Shown: piece after piece, positions 6,033 through 11,283 of the stretch
Layout: each line of letters begins with the position of its first letter
Position numbering within the stretch: position 1 is the first letter of the stretch
NCBI GenBank assembly: GCA_007135795.1
Contig: SLIE01000421.1
Span: 1 to 11,283 of the forward strand
DNA length: 11,283 nucleotides
Direction of reading: 5' to 3'
Source: Desulfobacterales bacterium
GTDB lineage: Bacteria > Desulfobacterota > Desulfobacteria > Desulfobacterales > Desulfosalsimonadaceae
The notes under the pieces: model-generated
What the model was told of the DNA's origin: nothing
Database searches by the model: none
What the model saw: the letters and a program-made list of their open reading frames with translations, nothing else
Position numbers and translations under genes: made by a program

Positions 6033-6550
6033 GAAAAAAAAAGCTGACGCTGATCACCGGGGGGGCGAGGAGTGGAAAAAGCAATTTTGCTCTTGAGCTC
6101 TCAGACCCTTACGATGTGCGGACATTCATTGCCACGGCCGAGGCCATCGATGATGAAATGACGGAACGGATCCGGCGCCACAAGGACGAACGGAAAGGGA
6201 ACTTTACCACCATTGAGGAGCCGCTCGACCTGGCCGGTGTCATTACCGGGCTGCCGAAAGGGAACGGTGTGGCATTAATCGATTGCATGACCGTCTGGCT
6301 GGGAAACCTGATGCATTATGAAAATGCGGACCGGGAGGACGCCCCTTCGATCCAGGCATTTTTAAATGCCATATCCACGCCGCCGTGCGACATGGTGATC
6401 GTGACCAACGAAGTGGGGCTCGGGATTGTACCGCCGGATGCAATGTCCCGTCTTTTCCGGGACCTGGCGGGGTTTGTCAACCGGAAAGTCGCCGAAGTGG
6501 CGGACGACGTATACCTGGTGGCTTGCGGATTGCCGTTGAAGTTGAAGTAA
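6029..6550 (+). CDS. cobU: Adenosylcobinamide kinase / adenosylcobinamide-phosphate guanylyltransferase
   Basis: A 173-residue bifunctional enzyme that phosphorylates adenosylcobinamide and then transfers GMP from GTP to give adenosylcobinamide-GDP, the substrate of CobS. The P-loop GGARSGKS (11-18) and the following ATAEAIDDEM (35-44) are typical. H51 in RIRRHKDER stands where the guanylylated His of the Salmonella enzyme (His46) is found. DCMTVWLGNLM (about 89-99), VTNEVGLGIVP (about 125-135) and the terminal GLPLKLK are conserved family blocks. Length is normal (family about 170-180). The start overlaps the cbiR stop as ATGA. It should act in the cytosol, handing its product to membrane-bound CobS. 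The kinase activity would let the cell re-use cobinamide, including any produced after CbiR action and further processing. Confidence 0.96.
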   Translation: MRKKKLTLITGGARSGKSNFALELSDPYDVRTFIATAEAIDDEMTERIRRHKDERKGNFTTIEEPLDLAGVITGLPKGNGVALIDCMTVWLGNLMHYENADREDAPSIQAFLNAISTPPCDMVIVTNEVGLGIVPPDAMSRLFRDLAGFVNRKVAEVADDVYLVACGLPLKLK

Positions 6551-6617
6551 CAAGCATCCGTAACCCACAAATTTATCGAATTTTATTACGAGCGCATTAC
6601 TTTTGGAAGGACATAAT
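6551..6617 (+). other. cobU-cobT spacer, the only real gap in the operon
   Basis: The spacer is 67 bases, AT-rich, with no hairpin or T-run that would suggest a terminator. It ends with TTGGAAGG, a good ribosome site for cobT. An internal promoter cannot be excluded, but I see no convincing -35/-10 pair. Confidence 0.5.
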
Positions 6618-7691
6618 ATGAAATTGCTCAGTAAACGAATCGAGATGATCGATCCCCCTGATGTAAAAATCGCGGCCGAAGCGTTTGAGCGCTTGGCGAA
6701 CCAGGCGCGCCCGGCAGGCAGCCTTGGTGTACTTGAGCCATTATCTGCGCGCCTTGCGGCCATTGCCGGAAAGCTGGACGTCCATTTGAACCGCAAGGTT
6801 ATTGTCACCTGCGCCGGGGATCACGGTGTGGTCGCTGAAGGGGTCAGTCGGTTTCCCCAGGAAGTAACCGCTCAAATGGTGTACAACTTCATTAATGGCG
6901 GCGCCTCTATCAGTGTGCTGGCACGTCATGCCGGGGCCGAGGTTCGTGTGGCGGATGTAGGTGTAAAATGTGATTTCTCACCGGATCTGTCCATATTTCA
7001 TAAAAAAATCGCCAAAGGGACCGCCAACTTCACCAAAGGCCCGGCAATGAGCCGCAAGGACGCCATTGCAAGCATCGAAGCCGGCATTGAAATCATCGAT
7101 GAACTGGTTGCGGAGGCACCCGTGGACATGGTGAGCACCGGTGACATGGGTATCGGGAACACCACCCCGTCAAGTGCCATCATCGCCGCGTTTTCAGGAC
7201 TGCCGGTTCCGACCCTCACAGGGCGCGGCACCGGCGTGGACGACGACGGATTCCAGCGAAAAATAAAGGCAATAGAAAAAGGGCTGGCCCTCAACAAACC
7301 CGATCCTTCCGATCCAATAGATGTCCTTGCAAAGGTCGGTGGGTTTGAAATCGGGGCGCTTGGCGGCCTGGTCATCGGCGCTGCGGCCCGCGGCATTCCC
7401 ATTGTGTGTGATGGCCTGATTTCTACGGCGGGCGCGCTGATCGCCTGTGAGCTCGCCCCCGCCGCCAGGGCATACCTGTTTGCCGGGCACCGTTCCCGGG
7501 AAGTCGGGCACAGGTTTATGCATGAAAGACTCGACCTCGACCCGCTCCTGGACCTGGGGTTCAGGCTTGGAGAGGGGACCGGCGCGGCAATTGCCATGGA
7601 ACTGTTGGACGCCGCCACCCGGATTCTGGCGGAAATCAAAACATTCGAAGAAGTCGGCATTATCGATGCCAACAAAGCGAAAAACGAATGA
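6618..7691 (+). CDS. cobT: Nicotinate-nucleotide--dimethylbenzimidazole phosphoribosyltransferase
   Basis: A 357-residue cytosolic enzyme that transfers phosphoribose from nicotinate mononucleotide to a lower-ligand base, giving the alpha-ribazole 5'-phosphate type nucleotide used by CobS. Family blocks are visible along the length: RPAGSLGVLEPL, CAGDHGVVAEGVSRFPQEVT, NFINGGASISVLAR, STGDMGIGNTTPSSAI, LTGRGTGVDD, GGFEIGALGGL and FRLGEGTGAA. E319 in GEGTGAA corresponds to the catalytic Glu317 of the Salmonella enzyme. ATG 6618 is chosen over TTG 6603 because GGAAGG lies eight bases before it. The stop overlaps the next start (ATGA). The base it activates is not fixed by the family motifs: dimethylbenzimidazole, other benzimidazoles or adenine are all possible in anaerobes, and no bzaABCDEF or bluB gene lies in the window. 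Confidence 0.96.
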   Translation: MKLLSKRIEMIDPPDVKIAAEAFERLANQARPAGSLGVLEPLSARLAAIAGKLDVHLNRKVIVTCAGDHGVVAEGVSRFPQEVTAQMVYNFINGGASISVLARHAGAEVRVADVGVKCDFSPDLSIFHKKIAKGTANFTKGPAMSRKDAIASIEAGIEIIDELVAEAPVDMVSTGDMGIGNTTPSSAIIAAFSGLPVPTLTGRGTGVDDDGFQRKIKAIEKGLALNKPDPSDPIDVLAKVGGFEIGALGGLVIGAAARGIPIVCDGLISTAGALIACELAPAARAYLFAGHRSREVGHRFMHERLDLDPLLDLGFRLGEGTGAAIAMELLDAATRILAEIKTFEEVGIIDANKAKNE

Positions 7692-10318
7692 AGCGCACCC
7701 GGCAAAACAACCAGAATCGGCATGGTGGCAACCTGTCGCAATTGTCAGCAACATCCGGGCGTCCGGCCACGGATATACTCGATTTTTCCGCAAACATCAA
7801 CCCGCTTGGTTTTCCGGAGTGGTTCAGGCCACTGGTTTCCGCCACACTCTCCGACCTGGTCAATTACCCGGACCCCAGTGCCGGGCAGATGGTTTCTGCT
7901 GTTTGCAAGCGTTACGGAACAACTGAAGCAGAAGTGATATGCGCAAACGGCACCGCGGAGATCATAGCCCTGCTCCCCGTTGCGGCCGGGTTTTCCCATG
8001 CCCTCATTCCGGTCCCCGCATACGTGGATTATGCCCACTCATGCCATGTGGCCGGAATCGATGCTCAGACGTTGCGTCTGGTCGAAGAAAATGATTTCAA
8101 TCTCGATTTTGAAGTACTTGCGCATACGCTCGCATCATCGCCCCTTTTTGGCAAAGCACTGGTGTTCATCTGCCGGCCGAACAACCCCACCGGACAATCT
8201 CCGAACGGCGACAGGATCAGACAACTGGCCCGGGATTTTCCCGAGAGCCTTTTTGTGATTGACGAAGCATTTGGCGATTTTGTGGAAAACTTCGACACCC
8301 TTGCCCGAAACCGCCCTGAAAACGTGATTGTCCTGCTTTCTTTAACCAAAATATTCGCACTTCCGGGGCTTCGCATGGGCGTTGCCCTGGCCGACCCGAA
8401 GGTTATCCGCGCCATTTCCCGGCGACAACCCTGCTGGTCCGTTAACACGCTGTCCCAGGTAACTGCCGCCCGGGCATTGGCGGATACGAATTTTATTGAA
8501 AAAACCCGTGAGTACGTCGTTCGTGAGCGCCAGGTGCTTGCCTCGAACCTCTCGGAGATCGAGAGACTCTTCGTTTATCCCGGAGAGGCTGATTTTCTGT
8601 TCATCCGGATCGACCGGACGGATATCGACAGCCCCCGCCTGGCCGCCGCACTCCTCGAACAGGCAGGTATCGCCATACGGGTCTGCGATAATTACGAAGG
8701 GCTGGACCAGCGGTTCTTCCGGGTGGCAGTGAAGACGGGCGAAGAAAACGAGCGGCTGGTTTCCGCAATCCGAAACGTTCTGAATATGAAACCGACAACA
8801 GCGGCAACAGCCCGAAAACGAACGCAAAAAACACCGGTCGTCATGTTCCAGGGAACAAGCTCCAACGCCGGTAAAAGCATCATGGCCGCTGCATTGTGCC
8901 GCATTTTACTACAGGACGGGCTGCGGGTCGCCCCGTTCAAGGCCCAGAACATGTCACTCAACTCGTTTGTCACGCGAGACGGGGGAGAAATGGGACGCGC
9001 CCAGGTGGTCCAGGCCCAGGCGGCAAAGATCGATCCGGATGTGCGCATGAACCCGGTGCTGCTCAAACCATCGTCCGATACCGGAAGCCAGGTGATCGTA
9101 AACGGCTTTCCCATCGGAAACATGAATGTCATGACCTATGTCCGCTACAAGGAGACAGCCGCCAAGGCCGCTCGGGATGCATACGACGAACTGTCCGGCG
9201 AATACGACGCCGTGGTGATGGAAGGGGCCGGAAGCCCGGGAGAAGTCAATCTCAAACACCACGATATCGTCAACATGAAAATGGCTCGCCATGCAGCGGC
9301 CCCGGTTCTGATCGTCGGTGATATCGACCGAGGGGGTGTTTTTGCATCATTTGTCGGTACCATGGAAGTACTGGCGGAATGGGAACGGCAGCTGGTCGCG
9401 GGTTTCGTGGTGAACCGGTTCAGGGGGGATGCCGGTCTCCTGGGGGATGCCCTCGAATACACCCGCCGCCACACGGGCCGGCCCGTGATCGGGGTGGTTC
9501 CATACCTGGAAAGCCTGGGGCTTCCGGAAGAAGATTCGGTCACCCTTAAGGAACACATTCATCACAAGCGCATTATTGCTGCCGACCATGTGCGAATCGG
9601 CGTGATAGAACTTCCCCATATCAGTAATTTCACGGATTTTGATCCGTTTTTGTGCGAAGACGATGTCGATCTGCGCTTTATCCGGGTTGCCGAAGAAATA
9701 AATGGCCTGGACGCCATTATCCTGCCGGGGAGCAAGAATGTCATGGCAGATGTCCGATGGCTTCACCACAACCGCATGGCCGGGCGCATCTTGAATTCAA
9801 TGAAAAATGCGGCCACGGAGAAAAAGACGCAGATTGCGGGTATCTGTGGTGGCTTCCAGATGCTTGGTCGAACTATCGAGGATCCGCACCACATCGAATC
9901 AAGTGGGGAAACAGTCAAGGGACTGGGACTGTTAAATATCACCACGGTGCTCGAAGCCGATAAAACGCTGACACGGACCGCTGCCCGGCACCTGAAATCA
10001 AACACCCCGGTAACCGGCTATGAAATTCACCACGGAATCAGCCGGCTGTCTGCAGCCCCGCTTCTTGAAACGGATGACGGGCGAACCGAAGGCGCATGCT
10101 CCGAAGACGCCATGATCTGGGGAACTTACCTCCACGGCATATTTGACGGTGACCGGTTTCGACGCTGGTTCATCAATGAATTGCGCCGCAAAAAAGGACT
10201 TGCCCCCAAAACCGGCAGATTCGGGATCTACGATTTGGAACCCGCCTTCGACCGTCTCGCCGCCACTGTACGAGAAAGCCTGGACATAAAACAGATATAT
10301 AAATGGATGGGGCTATAA
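7688..10318 (+). CDS. cobD-cobQ: Fusion: threonine-phosphate decarboxylase (CobD) + cobyric acid synthase (CobQ/CbiP)
   Basis: One uninterrupted 876-residue frame holds two complete enzymes. Residues 1 to about 365 are a PLP fold-type I domain of the CobD (Pseudomonas name CobC) kind: HGGN (12-15), DFSANINPLG (32-41), RPNNPTGQ, DEAFGDF and the Schiff-base Lys K221 in SLTKIFALPGLR. It decarboxylates L-threonine phosphate to (R)-1-aminopropan-2-yl phosphate. A short basic, Ala/Thr-rich linker (367-383) follows. Residues about 384-876 are cobyric acid synthase, which amidates four carboxylates of adenosylcobyrinic acid diamide using ATP and glutamine: P-loop-like QGTSSNAGKS (388-397), APFKAQNMSLNS, GDIDRGGVFAS, the glutaminase nucleophile C720 (GICGGFQMLG), GYEIHHG and H816 (WGTYLHGIF). 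Each half is of normal length for its family. In-frame Met codons at 8786 and 8843 lack clear ribosome sites, so a separate CobQ product is unlikely. It is the last operon gene. Confidence 0.95.
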   Translation: MKRTRQNNQNRHGGNLSQLSATSGRPATDILDFSANINPLGFPEWFRPLVSATLSDLVNYPDPSAGQMVSAVCKRYGTTEAEVICANGTAEIIALLPVAAGFSHALIPVPAYVDYAHSCHVAGIDAQTLRLVEENDFNLDFEVLAHTLASSPLFGKALVFICRPNNPTGQSPNGDRIRQLARDFPESLFVIDEAFGDFVENFDTLARNRPENVIVLLSLTKIFALPGLRMGVALADPKVIRAISRRQPCWSVNTLSQVTAARALADTNFIEKTREYVVRERQVLASNLSEIERLFVYPGEADFLFIRIDRTDIDSPRLAAALLEQAGIAIRVCDNYEGLDQRFFRVAVKTGEENERLVSAIRNVLNMKPTTAATARKRTQKTPVVMFQGTSSNAGKSIMAAALCRILLQDGLRVAPFKAQNMSLNSFVTRDGGEMGRAQVVQAQAAKIDPDVRMNPVLLKPSSDTGSQVIVNGFPIGNMNVMTYVRYKETAAKAARDAYDELSGEYDAVVMEGAGSPGEVNLKHHDIVNMKMARHAAAPVLIVGDIDRGGVFASFVGTMEVLAEWERQLVAGFVVNRFRGDAGLLGDALEYTRRHTGRPVIGVVPYLESLGLPEEDSVTLKEHIHHKRIIAADHVRIGVIELPHISNFTDFDPFLCEDDVDLRFIRVAEEINGLDAIILPGSKNVMADVRWLHHNRMAGRILNSMKNAATEKKTQIAGICGGFQMLGRTIEDPHHIESSGETVKGLGLLNITTVLEADKTLTRTAARHLKSNTPVTGYEIHHGISRLSAAPLLETDDGRTEGACSEDAMIWGTYLHGIFDGDRFRRWFINELRRKKGLAPKTGRFGIYDLEPAFDRLAATVRESLDIKQIYKWMGL

Positions 10319-10333
10319 ACTTGAACCCAAACA

Positions 10334-11122
10334 CTATTGTCTTGATAAAAAAGCCAGCATATTTTCGTTGAATTGTTCAGCCGCCTCGATGTTGGACAGG
10401 TGATATGCGCCGGGCAGTTCAAGCATTACAGAATTCTGGATTGCCTCCTGAACCTGCCTGGCCGCTTCAACAGGGGTTCCGGGATCATTCTCACCCACCA
10501 TGATCAGCGTCGGGGTTGAAAGTCTGGACAAATCATCCCTGACATCAAAGTTGCTGATCGCCTGGCAACACCCCGCGAACCCGGCCGGAGGCGTGGTCAA
10601 TATGATATCCTTTATTTTGCGGGTAATTTCAGGGTTGTTTTCACGAAATTGTGGACTTAACCATCTCTCCAATGTGTCATCGGCCAGGGCGGCCATCCCC
10701 TTTTCCCTGGCAGTGGCGATCCGCTCATCCCAGATCGGGCGCATGTTTTCCGGAATCATGCATGTGGTATCGGCAAGAATAAGGCTGGATACCCTTTCCG
10801 GGACCATCAGGGCAAGAACCTGCCCGATCATCCCGCCCATGGAGATCCCCATAAAATGAACGTCTTCAATCCCCAGTTCATCCATCAGGCCTGCAACATC
10901 TGCTGCAAGCATTTCCATGGTATACGCTTCGTCCGGTGCTGAAGAGCCACCATGCCCCCGGAGATCATAACGCAGAACCCGGTATTTTTTCCGCAGGGCG
11001 TCCATTTGGGGGTCCCATATTGCCATGCTCCCTGCGAGACAATGGCTGCAGACGACAACAGGTGCTGATTCGGGACCGGACAATTCGTACTTGATCCTGA
11101 TACCACCGACTTCTATCTCCAT
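10334..11122 (-). CDS. Alpha/beta-fold hydrolase (3-oxoadipate enol-lactonase-like)
   Basis: A 262-residue soluble hydrolase with the complete catalytic triad: nucleophile S94 in the elbow GISMGG (92-97), acid D213 (VGENDPGTP) and H241 (PGAYHLSN). The N-terminal strand motif VVVCSHCLAGS (22-32) forms the oxyanion-hole region and DLRGHGGS (53-60) is a conserved family block. Overall it resembles PcaD-type enol-lactonases and related carboxylesterases, but the substrate cannot be named. The other beta-ketoadipate genes are absent here, so pcaD is not assigned. The start is set by GGAGG five bases before ATG 11122. It converges on the cobamide operon with only 15 bases between the stops, and a link to cobamide metabolism is not indicated. 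No signal peptide or lipobox is visible, so it is probably cytosolic. Confidence 0.9.
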   Translation of the reverse strand: MEIEVGGIRIKYELSGPESAPVVVCSHCLAGSMAIWDPQMDALRKKYRVLRYDLRGHGGSSAPDEAYTMEMLAADVAGLMDELGIEDVHFMGISMGGMIGQVLALMVPERVSSLILADTTCMIPENMRPIWDERIATAREKGMAALADDTLERWLSPQFRENNPEITRKIKDIILTTPPAGFAGCCQAISNFDVRDDLSRLSTPTLIMVGENDPGTPVEAARQVQEAIQNSVMLELPGAYHLSNIEAAEQFNENMLAFLSRQ

Positions 11123-11248
11123 GTATACCTCCAGGTAGCTTTAAGAATCCTGTTAATCACGTAAAAGCCGCTTCATTGAACAGATGGCCAAAGCGCGTAC
11201 CTTTGTATAACTGGTTCTATTTCATTTAGCCATCTTTACAGATTTTGT

Positions 11249-11267
11249 GACTTTTACGAGTGTATCA
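11249..11267 (+). repeat. Degenerate second copy of the leader repeat motif
   Basis: gacttttacgagtgtatca matches 16 of 20 positions of the run at 4418-4437 in the riboswitch leader, with one gap. An inverted cgtaaaag at 11160-11167 faces its cttttacg (11251-11258). The surrounding 11123-11283 has no gene; it is the upstream region of the hydrolase and I found no convincing promoter in it. Confidence 0.4.
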
Positions 11268-11283
11268 ATCCTGATTTCGGTTA

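Noticed and set aside
7447..7926. 159-residue ORF overlapping the end of cobT and the start of cobD-cobQ
   Set aside because: It is a frame-shifted shadow of two well-supported genes with low-complexity composition.

Overview
The window looks like a chromosomal segment of an anaerobic bacterium, most likely a Desulfobacterota / deltaproteobacterial lineage such as Desulfobacterales. The grounds are a tungsten-type aldehyde:ferredoxin oxidoreductase, anaerobic-style late cobamide genes that include a CbiR-like protein, moderate GC, and interspersed palindromic repeats of a kind I associate with that group. The taxon is an inference, as no rRNA or marker gene is present.

Layout. 1-127: upstream region with a small palindrome. 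161-2092 (+): aldehyde:ferredoxin oxidoreductase. 2093-2376: a gene-free spacer filled by a nested palindrome with 35-bp perfect outer arms and an asymmetric AAAGGGC tandem tract. 2377-3117 (+): DUF72 protein with a TTG start. 3139-3933 (-): a divergent Fpg/Nei-type DNA glycosylase, convergent with the DUF72 gene and driven by a near-consensus sigma70 promoter at 3995-4023. 4085-4467: a cobalamin riboswitch aptamer followed by a terminator-like hairpin and a second, repeat-derived hairpin. 4468-10318 (+): a five-gene cobamide operon, cobS-cbiR-cobU-cobT-cobD/cobQ. 10334-11122 (-): an alpha/beta hydrolase, convergent with the operon. 11123-11283: its upstream region, with a degenerate copy of the repeat seen in the riboswitch leader.

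How the genes work together. The operon covers the late steps of cobamide synthesis. The fused CobD/CobQ protein should make both aminopropanol phosphate and cobyric acid, the two substrates that CbiB (absent here) joins to give cobinamide phosphate. CobU activates cobinamide to its GDP form, CobT makes the alpha-ribazole phosphate lower-ligand nucleotide, and CobS joins them. CbiR, placed between cobS and cobU, belongs to the family that removes the lower ligand from imported cobamides. The operon therefore appears set up for remodelling or salvage as well as completion of synthesis, all under one B12 riboswitch. Three of the four gene junctions are ATGA overlaps.

Most notable: the single-ORF CobD-CobQ fusion; CbiR inside the nucleotide-loop operon; a glycosylase lacking features of the 8-oxoguanine lesion-recognition loop; and two families of palindromic repeats, one of which has landed in the riboswitch leader. 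I see no clear evidence of a wholly new system.
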